This document shows, piece after piece, positions 1 to 8,957 of a stretch of 64,000 nucleotides of DNA. Under the pieces are notes generated by a model. It worked only from the letters and a program-made list of their open reading frames with translations, was not told where the DNA came from and ran no database searches. Origin of the DNA: Xestospongia muta (Eukaryota; Porifera; Demospongiae; Haplosclerida; Petrosiidae); assembly GCA_963693285.1 (NCBI GenBank), contig OY848917.1, positions 23,442,245 through 23,506,244 on the forward strand, read 5' to 3'. Within the stretch, counting starts at the first letter, position 1; every line of letters begins with the position of its first letter. The position numbers and the translations under genes are program-made.

Positions 1-1550
1 CCTAAATACTGCTCTATATTAACACAAAACTTACATATATACCATTTCACAGTTTTATTCTTACTATATCTGAGTATTGATGTAAATTTCATGTCATACA
101 TCTATGACAATTGAGATGACCATGTATTTAGATGGATTACATAAATTATGAGTCAAGTACTTTAAGAGCAACAAAAAAAATATGCTACATAATCAATAAC
201 ACAAAATATTATGTTCATGTATAGTTTCTGAAACTTTTGATTTTAACTAATTGTTTCAACTACACTCTACATAAAAAATCAAAAATGTAAAGAATTCAAA
301 AGTATTTAATCGAAGTTTATTATCATTGTATTAACCAAAAAATTAATGAATGATATAAATGTGCATAATATGAAATACAATAAAGAGGGTTTAATTAAAG
401 TTCTAACTGGACAATTAGGACAAGTTGGGGGATCTGGTGGAGGAGGAGTAGTTGGAGTTTAAGTAGGAGGAGTATCTGTAGAACTATCAATATACAATTT
501 ATGTTTACTTAATAGTTAAGACTAGTTAAACTTAAAATGATTACTTACTGCCTGGCATGCAAACAATGTCAGGCAGTCCTATAATTGTTTTAAGCCACAT
601 GTTATATATATTTATATAGAGTTATATCCATATTTATTGCCTTATACTATTGTTATGTGCAGCAAATGAAACTAAATGCACATGTTAGTAAATGTGACAG
701 TGATAAATATGGTCAATCAAGCTTTGAACTTTCTTTTAAGGTAGCTAGCTTACTTTTTGGCCTTGTAAAAGTTTGTATTCAGTTTTTTTAAACCTCAATT
801 TCTAAAAATGAAATGACTTTTTCAAAACAATAATAAAATGATGTATTACATATAGGTTTACTTATTTGCTTCAATTACAAATTCACACATTTCACATGAT
901 ACACATACCGGCATTGTGGTTACTTTTGATGTCCAATACAATGTAATTCAACTTGGTGATAATTCCTTATGCCATATTGACAACAGAAAAAATTATATGT
1001 GGCTGTTTGTCTAAATACAAGAAAACATAATACTGTATTTCAGATATCTAATAAATACCTATAACATGTTCTTTGATTCCACCATCCACATCTATAAATT
1101 TAAGTATTATAAGTTGAATGTTAACAATATTCCAAACATGCAATACAAGCTTTCCGTTGGTAACACCTATTAAGATGCAATAATAATATTGTATGATATA
1201 AATAAAACATTAAATTGTCTTACACATATTGTGAGTCTCCACACTGAAGAAGTATGAGAAATACCATGAAAAGTAGAGGCAGGACACAGCAAACCCTTGA
1301 CTGATTAATTTTCTTGAATATACACTTACACTAATCTAAGTGTGTGTTTGATAGTGATATCTTTTTTTTATATCAACATATCATGATAGGTGTGTATAAC
1401 ACCCACTTATTGACTATTTACGATTGGAATAAACTAGATTAATGGGTAAACAATTATTTTGAATACATACAGTATGTACTAAATATTATATGGTGAAACA
1501 ATTGGATACTTATGGTAACTATATACATATTTATTTTGAGTTATTATTTC
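1..1550. repeat. Dispersed repeat block (copy 1 of the long repeat family)
   Basis: No gene is seen here. The stretch is a divergent copy of sequence also present at about 20905-21290, 22500-23560, 11150-11470 plus 12963-14060, and 32400-33720. Shared landmarks are a stretch after position 380 reading like GLIKV-T-Q-G-Q-VGG, the hairpin at 548-576, and a run near 1340-1440 containing a short ggtgt/acacc inverted repeat. The block stops where the inverted module at 1560 begins. Divergence and indels between copies suggest old duplications. I cannot tell whether the ancestor was a transposon or a gene 3' end. Confidence 0.7.
548..576 (+). other. Conserved hairpin inside the repeat family
   Basis: Arms CTGCCTGGCAT and ATGTCAGGCAG are separated by a 7-nt loop (gcaaaca) that is identical in all copies. 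Equivalent hairpins lie at 13113-13141, 22852-22880 and 32789-32817. Arm positions vary between copies (G/A opposite T/C) and most pairing is kept. It could be a structured RNA remnant or just a palindromic repeat core. Confidence 0.5.
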
Positions 1551-1660
1551 TGCTAGGCTTTATCATGCGCAGTATAAAAGGGGGCTGGTTGCCAAACTTT
1601 TCAATATTAAAAAATGGAAACTGATTTTTTTCCTGTTTACATCATACATATGCACTCCCT

Positions 1661-1680
1661 GTAGCTGTTGCAACAGCTAC
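1661..1680. promoter_or_regulatory. Perfect 20-bp palindrome
   Basis: GTAGCTGTTGCAACAGCTAC equals its own reverse complement. It contains two CAGCTG-type E-box half sites around TTGCAA, and lies between the TATA box (1573) and the ATG (1754) of arm A. Arm B keeps it at 7034-7053 with one change. A dyad binding site for a dimeric factor is an inference. Confidence 0.45.
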
Positions 1681-1753
1681 TTAATTAATATTATGCATAT
1701 GTTCAGTGCAGATATTCACATCTTTTTGAATACGTGTAAGTTTCTGTAGTGAA

Positions 1754-1984
1754 ATGGCGAGCAGTAGAAAATATGTAAGACTTTCTCTTGTTATTGACTT
1801 TGACAGTCTAGAGTGGAAGAATGTCTTCAGGAGAAGGTTGGACCATGTTAGAAAACTTTTACCTCCTGCTAGGCAGTCTGATTTAGACAACTATGGTCTT
1901 ATGTCAGCCATCTTTGATTCTGCCATGTATAAGTGCAGTACAGCATTAACAGTTGTTATCTATTATTATCAACTGTGTAATTGA
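1754..1984 (+). pseudogene. Unrecognised ORF in inverted arm A (76 codons)
   Basis: An ATG 175 bp downstream of TATAAAAG opens a 76-codon frame rich in basic residues (MASSRKYVRLSLVIDF...). Its paralogue is on the minus strand at 6775-6960 and keeps the core DHVRK and QSDLDNYG. I do not recognise a family. The differences between the two copies fall on all three codon positions (only about 5 of some 22 at third positions), and there is a small indel. That argues against selection on the protein. It may be a decayed first exon; an acceptor-like site follows at about 2008. Confidence 0.3.
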
Positions 1985-2219
1985 GATAAGACTTTTTTTT
2001 TTTTACCTAGAGCTAACTATTACAACTATTATTGATGTTTTGCGTGGGTTGTTCAGGTTGGTATAACTACTATCTAGAACGACATCTAGGTCTGAATATT
2101 GCTGCCGTCTCTCTGTTTGGTAGACGTCACTTCCTTTCCGGGCAGCCCACCCCCCTTTTATAGCGAGCGAGAATCCGCGTAGAGTGCTGACACATGCGCG
2201 TTCAATTCCCGTTGAAACC

Positions 2220-2250
2220 TTATATGTATATGTATGTATATATATATAGT
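2220..2250. repeat. TATG/TA microsatellite
   Basis: A short run of alternating TATATG and TATA units just outside inverted arm A. The flank at 2270-2360 is richer in CpG than its surroundings and includes the 12-bp palindrome ATCGCTAGCGAT. No gene is seen between 2175 and 2810. Confidence 0.5.
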
Positions 2251-2817
2251 GCTGTATAAACCTTTTTTACACAGCCAAAAATATTCGATGACGTAATCAT
2301 ATCGAACGGCTATCGCTAGCGATACGTTATCAAATACTCGAGCGTAACGACAACGCAATTTTCATGTTATAATTCCGTTCACGTAAAAAATACTCGATAC
2401 AATGTTGACTCTACAACCAAGAAATGTTTTGATATGGAAACGTTATTGTATAAATAATATGGCCACAAAAGTTCTAGAAGGTAACATAATGACTTCTATT
2501 TCGAATATTTACCAATTTCATGCATAGTTGATAAGGTGTTGAACGATATGAAGAGTAGGGAAAGGTATGTTCTGCTAAAAAGTTGATTTTTAAATCATTG
2601 GTATTCAACAGTGTGAACAAAGAAGATAAAACTACTAGAAAATCCTACATCTTTTAAGATAGATGGTATAAAATTACATATAGTATTTAACTATATATAC
2701 ATAGGTTCATGATTATATATAATTGTCATAAAGAATCTATGTCAATAAAAAAAAGTAAGGATGCTATTTCAACAAAGGTTGGCTTATGATAGCATGTGAT
2801 GTCTAATAACAAGGAAT

Positions 2818-3050
2818 GCATGGATTAATGAACAGGTGCTTTATTCTAAAGAGACTCAAACTGAATTTCCAGATTTACAAGAAAATGAGGACAGTCCCAG
2901 TGAGGGAGAGGAAGAACTTAAGTTTGAAGAGGAATATGAGTAGGAAGACAGTATACTGACCCCATATACCCCTTTCAGACATGCCAATACAAAAGGAGTG
3001 TGTGATATTCTCCACCAGGATGACAAAGAGTACTTAAAAAAAGAAGATTG
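2818..3050 (+). pseudogene. Acidic pseudo-exon
   Basis: One frame stays open except for a single TAG near 2941. It encodes a Glu-rich stretch (ETQTEFPDLQENEDSPSEGE followed by more Glu) and then, after the stop, a segment containing TPYTPFRHANTKGVCDILHQ, ending in TGA at about 3048-3050. The composition resembles the acidic linkers of transposon-encoded or chromatin proteins, but I recognise no family. With no start codon and an internal stop, it is best read as a decayed exon. It lies just upstream of the transposon copy at 3076. Confidence 0.4.
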
Positions 3051-3075
3051 ATAGTAAAAAAAAAACTATTCAAAT

Positions 3076-3963
3076 AAAAATGCACTAAAGTGCTTAACAT
3101 CGCTGCGGTGCCTAGTGTAAATCTATACTGCAGAGTGCTTACATTTATGATTGGACAAGGTGTGGTCAAATTATTGATGATCGATCACGTGATGCACATT
3201 ACAAACTGTTGTTTGATGACTCAGCATTTCTCCTCAATCAAGGAGAAAAAGCTTTGTCGTTTACTGGGTACTTTCACTACTTTGCACTCTGATTGACATG
3301 TCTGTGAAGCTGTAACTGAGTAAGTAGTAGTATCATTTAATTGCCAAGCAAGATTAAGTGCTAGATTCATGATTAATCATTCTCTGACCCTTTGCAAGAC
3401 CCTTTAAAATGTTTCAATATTAATGTACAAAATTTATTGTAACTTGAAAATGAAGCGTTCTTTGGAAACGTCCCGTAGTACAAATACAAATCAATAAAGT
3501 ATCTATAGGTAGCAGTTTTTTCACTGCTTTGAGACGTTTCCTGAACGCGTTACTTCGCTCCAAGTCCACGTACAATCTTGAAAACACTTTTCAGAATTTT
3601 TCTAACGATTGCTTCGACAAACGGCCTTCTGTCTTGCTGATTCATATTCCTCTAAGATTGTCTAAAACATACTAAAAAATCTCCATAATAAGTTTTTACT
3701 TTTCCAGAAACGGCACCTTGACTCTTAAGCCTGAAAATTCTTTTGCGAGTTTTAAGCTTTCGTTTTCTTTGACGATGCTCTTGATACTACTATCCATACG
3801 TTTTTCTATTCATTGCTAAACGCTGATAGCTGCTAACGCTTCGGTTGCCAAGTTATAGCAGTTCAAAGGTAACAGGCAGTGCAGACAAACACACACACAC
3901 ACACACACACACACTGACAGACTACAGTAACCTCGCTTTGCCCCCACGCGCAGCGAGGTTAAT
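3076..3963 (-). mobile_element. Non-autonomous TIR element, copy A (about 890 bp)
   Basis: Read on the minus strand it begins TAACCTCGCTGCGCGTGGG and ends CGCAGCGAGGTTAAGCACTTTAGTGCATTT. The ends are therefore inverted copies of TTAACCTCGCTGCG (here with one change, ttaacatcgctgcg), each backed by a hairpin. The same unit occurs on the plus strand at 18760-19634. Both copies have TTAT immediately outside each end. There is no transposase. Internal sequence includes an (AC)n run at 3888-3914 and short basic reading fragments with no stable frame. It behaves like a MITE mobilised in trans. Confidence 0.75.
3888..3914. repeat. (AC)n microsatellite in transposon copy A
   Basis: A run of about 13 AC units near the left end of the element. 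The partner at 18809-18830 has an interrupted GT run at the same place, so the dinucleotide run is part of the element. Confidence 0.8.
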
Positions 3964-4169
3964 AATCATTAATTGTTAAATATATATATTGTGCCATATA
4001 CCTATTATCTTATTACTTTTACATTTTGTGTTCCATATCAACCTCATTCTAATTGAAATGGATTTAAACAATAATAATTTACAATTACTGATTCAATTGA
4101 CTTGACAAAATATGATTAACTTGAAAGAAGTGATAAATGGAATTGACAAAATATGATTAACTCAAAAAG

Positions 4170-4222
4170 TGATAAATGGTATACAGAGATATAGATATAG
4201 AGACATAGATATAGAGACATAC
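4170..4222. repeat. ATAGATATAGAGAC microsatellite-like run
   Basis: Imperfect reiteration of atagagacatagat units. An adjacent direct repeat of caaaatatgattaact...gtgataaatgg occurs twice at about 4104-4180. Confidence 0.5.
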
Positions 4223-4239
4223 ATAGAACCATATAGAGT

Positions 4240-4395
4240 CTAATCACCATCACTATAGTCAACATGTTCATTATCATATGCTTCTTCCTCATGATTTACT
4301 TCTCCATAATCATCTTTTAGAATTTCATTCATATCCTTGGAAATATATGCAGGTAGTGTTGAATAACTAATTTTTTTTACTTGCGATTTCTTCAT
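4240..4395 (-). CDS. Small acidic ORF, antisense to the KDZ-like relic (51 aa)
   Basis: The frame starts ATGAAGAAATCG at 4395 and runs to TAG at 4240-4242. It begins basic (MKKSQVKK) and ends strongly acidic (HEEEAYDNEHVDYSDGD). It has no recognised domain. Its 5' end is close to exon 1 of the plus-strand relic at 4418. It could be a real small exon or a leftover C-terminal acidic tail. The low complexity and lack of a second copy keep confidence low. Confidence 0.25.
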   Translation of the reverse strand: MKKSQVKKISYSTLPAYISKDMNEILKDDYGEVNHEEEAYDNEHVDYSDGD

Positions 4396-4417
4396 AGATA
4401 TCACAAATCTTTCTTAG

Positions 4418-4922
4418 GTGGAGACTACAAAGCTTGGGCCCAAATCTGTAATTCAGCTGAGAAAAAAGCTAGTTGGTTTACAGTTTCAAAGGTGACAAAT
4501 GGTTACATTACTATAGCCTCACTATCATAATTAATATTTTAGATCTTCAAAATTATATAATGTACATTTTATCATCCTGTTCATGATCAAGAGCTTAGAC
4601 AGATTTGTCAAGATTTTGTTGATCTTATCAAGGAGCATTCTCCTGAAATGTTAAAAAAACAAAAATCCATCTGATGTTACATATTGTTGACAGCATGAGA
4701 CAATTTGGTGCTACATCAGCATATAACACTAAAAGGTTAGTGCATGTATTAAATACAGTATCTTACTTTGTATAATAGGACAAAGTCTTTCAATGGTTTG
4801 ATGAGAATGCAAAACATATATGGTAATAAACAAGCTCCAAGTCATGATATTGCCAATAGGTTTTCCAAATTGGAGAGTATCACACATGTATATAGTGGAA
4901 GTTGTTTCAATGATGGAAGGTT
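4418..4922 (+). pseudogene. Relic of a KDZ/CACTA-like transposon protein, three exons
   Basis: Three exon-like blocks (4418-4491, 4543-4735, 4779-4922) have AG/GT borders; the second intron is only 43 bp. They encode GDYKAWAQIC, then QELRQICQDFVDLIKEH, KIHLMLHIVDSMRQFG and, across the intron, SFNGLMR..NKQAPSHDIA..F..LE. The pattern KxHxxxH...RxFG...E/K-x-FN...N.QAPS.DIA matches, from memory, large transposon-derived proteins seen in fungi and metazoans near the KDZ/CACTA group. A frameshift in the poly-A run at about 4656-4665 separates the EHSPEML and KIHLMLH frames, so the gene is dead. Its exact family needs a profile search. Confidence 0.55.
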
Positions 4923-5072
4923 GTAAGTATAGTGTTAAAATACAAATTAATATAATATAAATTTCCTTATCTTAACCTTCTGGAGGTTGAGAAAAAGAAA
5001 GAAGTGAGGCTTCATTTTATTTCTCTTCAGTAGGTGTAAGATCTTCAGGTACTTCTAATCTTAACTTCTTAA

Positions 5073-6054
5073 TTGCACACTGATCTTGTGAAGAAACAAT
5101 GTCCTGATTTTTCAGTCACTTCTAATGATAAATGTCCGTTATCTCCTACCCAAGATTTATTAGTACCTGTCTCTGAAGATATACCTATTTCTACTAAAGA
5201 CTTACCAATAACACAATTAACTACATCATTATTATCTACTTCTCCTGTATCTATATGTCATACCTCTCCATTGCATATTACTACTACTACTACATATTGT
5301 ATGAATGTAGGTACTCCATTACTATCACCTTCACCTAGTAGTAGGGATAATGAATCAGATAGAGAGAAAAATGAAGAGGAGAAGGACAAAGAAGACAATG
5401 AAAAGGATGAGGGAGAAGAGAATGAATCAATGAAGGTGAATAGTCAGGTAGAATGCAATGAAGTAAATGATGTAAAAGAAAAATTAGTTGAAATGGAAGA
5501 GGACAAAGTGAAAAGCAAAGAGCAAGAAAAAATAACCTCACCTTCTCAAGTATATACTTTCTACGACCACGATACTGCTCTAACAATTAAAGTATTATCA
5601 GGAATTTATAGCAGTTCAAGGACAAATCAAGATAATGAGCAGTTTATGCACAGCCATCTGCTATCAGATAAAAAGAAAAATGCAAATATATCTGAACAAG
5701 TGATAACTGGAGAGAAAAACTTAAATTTTTCTATTTTAATAAGCTCATCAGATAATGAATCTGACATTGATGAATTGGTTCCTGAAAGAGTAATTAGTGA
5801 AACAGATGATTTTGAACCTGATGAGAAGGATATCACCTCTCAAAATTTAGAGGAGGAACAAGAAGTTCAGAAAATATTGAAATGTCTATTAAAATGTCCT
5901 GTTAATCTATCAGATACTGAGAGTTGTCCTGAACCTAGTAGTAGTACTAGTGATAGTGAGACCATTGTTAGAGAGGAAGATCATAAGTCTATTTTTTATC
6001 TACTGATGAATCTGATAATGAGTGTATTCAAAGAGCACATACTAAAACAAGGAG
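5073..6054 (+). pseudogene. Acidic Ser/Thr/Glu-rich exon, copy 1, with frameshift
   Basis: An open frame of about 330 codons. The N-terminal third is Ser/Thr/Pro-rich with a TTTTT run. A highly charged Glu/Lys segment follows (5370-5540), then Ser-Asp acidic patches (SSSDNESDIDEL, SSSTSDSETIVREED). The first in-frame ATG is near 5301, and the region before it starts without ATG, so this is probably an internal exon. The paralogue at 28021-28236 shows that a base was lost in the T-run at 5991-5997. In the restored frame the exon runs DESDNEC..RAHTKTR to a donor, GGAG/GTATGT, at 6054/6055. It is predicted intrinsically disordered; casein-kinase-2-like SD/E sites are plentiful. Function unknown. 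Confidence 0.5.
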
Positions 6055-6545
6055 GTATGTTAATTGTTACAAGTATCTACACGTTAATCATTAGATTATA
6101 ATATGTACATGTAAGAATTATAACTAAATCTTGTGACTACATTGTATATTATGACAACATTTTGTTATGACTATATGTAATGGGTGTTGAATATTGACCA
6201 CATCAATAGGTTTTTTCCTAATGATTTATTAAGCGATATAGTACATATATTACTGTACAAGTGTATATGTAAAGATAAATATATATCAGAGGTCATAGAA
6301 TATATAAAACTTTAAAATTTGCAGTATTGCAATTGGAGTATTTATCAACAATGCATTGATATTAATATTCAATAAATTCATTAGGAAAAACCTTTGATGA
6401 GGTGAAATGGTTGTGACAGATAAGTGGATTACGATTTTAATAAATTATACTCTTCTTCCTGAGTTGTCGTTTGGTTACATAATAACATTCACTTCCTCCC
6501 TGCTTTACATAAATACATAACGTTCTTTAAATGAGCATGTTTACT
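6055..6545 (+). other. Intron-like flank, paralogous to 28237-28500
   Basis: No coding sequence is seen. About 270 bp after the donor align with 28237-28500, including ttgaccacatcaataggttttt. The paralogue then jumps directly to the next exon, lacking everything between about 6326 and 7312 here, inverted arm B included. Confidence 0.55.
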
Positions 6546-7150
6546 ATAATGCGCTCTCTGCGCATTCCTGCTCACTATAAAAGGGGTGTGGGCTGCCTGG
6601 AAGAAAGTGACGCCTACCAAAGAGTGAGATAGCAGCAATATTCAAACCTAGATATCATTTTAGATAGTAGCCATATCAACCTGAACAACCCACGCAAAAC
6701 ATCTATAATAGTTAGCTCTAGGTACAAACACGTGTTATCTCAATTACACGGTTGATAATAATAGATAACAACGTTTATTGCTGTACTGAATTATACATGA
6801 CAGAATCAAAAATGGCTGACACAAAACCATAGTTGTCTAAATCAGATTGCCCAGCAAGAGTTAGAACTTTTCTAACATGGTCCGACCTTCTCTTGAACAT
6901 CTTCCCCTCTAGAAAGTCGTTCACAAGAGAAAGTCTTACACGTTTTCTACCGTTCGCCATTTCACTACAGAAACTTACACGTATCCAACATAACGGAAAT
7001 ATTTACACTGAACACACGCATAATATTAATTAAGCAGCTGTTGCAACAGCTACAGGAAGTGCATATTATGATGTAAACATATGATGATGATGTAAAATTT
7101 TGTGCGTGCCATTTTGTGGAAACCCAGCCCCTTTTATACTGCGCATGCTT
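6545..7150 (-). repeat. Inverted module, arm B
   Basis: Reverse-complement partner of 1564-2175. TATAAAAG at 6576-6583 points right and CTTTTATA at 7131-7138 points left, 563 bp apart. Shared parts include the GGGCTGCC(T/C)GGAA stretch beside one TATA box, the palindrome at 7034-7053, and the 61-codon minus-strand frame. With arm A it brackets about 4.4 kb holding the transposon, the KDZ-like relic and the acidic exon. The arrangement could form a large foldback. Confidence 0.6.
6775..6960 (-). pseudogene. Unrecognised ORF in inverted arm B (61 codons)
   Basis: Paralogue of the frame at 1754, starting ATGGCGAACGGT. It keeps GRK-VRLSLV-DF, RRSDHVRKV and QSDLDNYG but diverges at amino-acid-changing sites and ends earlier. 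The opposite strand is also open over this stretch in both arms, which shows that open frames here can arise without selection. Confidence 0.25.
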
Positions 7151-7239
7151 GTTTAAATCATAATTATGTAAAGTGTAGATGATTGTAGGGGAGGTATTTT
7201 CACATATCATAGTTTAATATAATATCATTGTTTTCATAG

Positions 7240-7500
7240 GATTATACAAGACCAATTACCAAGCTATTTTCTTCCAAAGGAGGAACTGGCTGATAAATTA
7301 AGTACCCTTCATCTATTAGCTCTCTTTCATCCTTCACTATGAGTACCATCAAATATAACTTCTCCTACCACTAATGACATCAGAACAAAAGGATCAGCTG
7401 ATAAGGAAAGAGAAAGCGACAAAAGAACTTATTCTTGTATAACTAACTACATCTGAAAAAGATTGCCTGCGTAGTATATTTTATTATAAAGATAATTAAT
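7240..7500 (+). pseudogene. Last exon of the acidic gene, copy 1, with nonsense codon
   Basis: After a cttttttcat/ag-type acceptor the frame reads IIQDQLPSYFLPKEELADKL, then hits TGA at 7340-7342 where the copy at 28532-28534 has CGA. Beyond it comes KERESDKRTY followed by the repeat flank. The paralogue at 28505-28687 continues to a stop at 28685-28687 after DQLHLIFYYKNN. A third, truncated copy is at 58255-58380. Linking it to the exon ending at 6054 rests on both being neighbours in two duplicated loci. Confidence 0.45.
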
Positions 7501-8172
7501 AACATATGCTCATTAATGTTTTAAATTAGTACTAATTATTGAGATGATATAATGGACTTACATGGAAATTGATATTAACCTGTCTAATAAAGCAATATGT
7601 TTATGAGTTTGTGTGATCGACTAAGAAACAACTTTAGAATTAAGGGGAAACACCATTGGTACAAGTATAGTTTTTGTCAAGACTCTTAATTATTTTTTAA
7701 TTGTAAGTAAGCAGATAAGATGTTATAGGCCACTAACTGCCTGCTTCAATAGTATTCCACACTACTTTCATGACTTCATAAAAAGGATTCACTAGAGGAT
7801 TAGACTCAGACAATTCAAATAATGAATTTAGAAATCATGTGGGATTTTGATTTTTTATAAAAAAGTTTTTGTTTTTGAGCTGGGATGACTAGAACAAAGT
7901 ATGATTGAGGACTGTAGAGATTGTGAATGATCATGAAGCTTGATAAAGGTTAAAGCAGGTAGACAAAACATATGCTTCGTTTTAGAAAGGTCCATAAAAT
8001 CATAAACCAATAATTTTGTTTTATATAACAACACAAGTGTAGTGGATTAATAGGTTTCAAGCAGATTCAATATTTAGAACTATACATGTATGTGTTATAC
8101 ATAATTAAATAAATTATCTTCATGATGTCAGAGTGGATATTAGGTGTTGTATTAAAATTATACTTATCTACT
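7500..8172. repeat. 3' flank repeat, three copies in window
   Basis: Non-coding. It aligns with 28690-29340 and 58380-59060, sharing gcctgc-tcaatgg/agt, ttcatgacttcataaaaaggatt and cagagtggatattaggtgtt. In this copy the alignment breaks at tctact (about 8172), where the hAT relic begins. Confidence 0.6.
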
Positions 8173-8957
8173 CTGCCCAACCAACCACGACGTCAGTCAT
8201 TCCATCTAGGCTCTTCGGTAAGCAAAAGCGTTCGTTTCATTCGAAGTGGTTCGATAATGAAAAATGGTCGTCATGGCTTCACTGGGATGGAACTGCAAAC
8301 AAAGCCTTTTGGTACATATGTAGGAATCTTTTCCAACCTAATCAAATCAAGCTCACAAAAAACGTAGAAGCAGCTTTTATTGTCAATGGATTTGATAACT
8401 GAAAGCTAGCTATTTCAGCATTTGAGCAACATAGGGGAAGCAAGTGTCACTGGGAGTCAGTAATGAAATGGGCTCACCATCAGAAGGAAATTAGCATACA
8501 GGCCCAGCTTAATGAGCAGGCTAGTGAAGAACAACAAACCAACCTGCAGTGTCTTTCAATCATTTTCTCTTCCGGATCCATCGAATATCTTGCCACTAGT
8601 GAACGGTCATTTTCCTCTCTTCACTTGCTTAAAACCTTTTTAAGGACTATGATGAGTCAAAGTTCTTTAAACCACCTTATGTTACATTATGTACACAAAG
8701 ACTACACCATTGACCGAAAAGCAGCTATTACCGAATTCATTAAAAGTAATTCAGAATGTAAACAAACATTTGCTATTCCTGTATGATTATATTTTATAAG
8801 GATGATTTGATGATATTTTGTCTATAGTTTAAACTTTACCTATAGAGGGCTAATATAAGAACTAAATAATAATAATATTAGCGGGTTTTGTTAATAACAA
8901 CAAAAATGACAAGCCAAATTTAGCCCCACCACTTTTTCTAATCCTGTGCCACCCCTG
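8173..8957 (+). mobile_element. Internally deleted hAT element
   Basis: A segment present here and missing from the two paralogous flanks. Its right end reads, inverted, CAGGGGTGGCACAGGATTAG (8938-8957), a typical hAT terminal repeat. The matching left end is missing, so the left side is truncated or rearranged. Immediately right of 8957 the sequence atgatatgt resumes homology to 31024 onward. The only gene content is a shortened transposase, listed separately. Confidence 0.65.
8180..8788 (+). pseudogene. hAT transposase remnant (ZMYM1-like): TTF-type N-terminus joined to hAT dimerisation C-terminus
   Basis: One frame carries both ends of a ZMYM1/hAT-type transposase. First comes a TTF-type zinc-finger-like region (KRSFHSKWFDNEKW, then WDGTANKAFWYICRNLF and HRGSKCHWESVMKW). 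It is followed directly by the C-terminal dimerisation motif (ATSERSFSSLHLLKTFLRT.MSQSSLNHLML). The RNaseH-like catalytic core of several hundred residues is absent, so an in-frame internal deletion joined them near residue EQ/ASEEQQ (about 8520). A TGA at 8400-8402 sits where family members have Trp (DNW). It is dead as a transposase. A truncated protein that could dimerise was possible before the stop arose. Confidence 0.7.

Larger units (their letters stand above)
1564..2175 (+). repeat. Inverted module, arm A, with convergent TATA boxes
   Basis: This roughly 600-bp module recurs in reverse orientation at about 6545-7150. It starts with TATAAAAG at 1573 pointing right and ends with CTTTTATA at 2155-2162, which is a TATA box pointing left, so the two promoter-like signals face each other 590 bp apart. 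A perfect 20-bp palindrome lies at 1661-1680. A polypyrimidine tract and acceptor-like sequence (ttttacctag) lie near 2000-2010. It could be a solo LTR, a MITE-like element or a duplicated promoter plus first exon. No clean terminal repeat or target duplication was found. Confidence 0.6.

Noticed and set aside
5335..5836. Minus-strand frames of 83 and 69 codons
   Set aside because: Shadows of the acidic exon on the plus strand, with no independent support.
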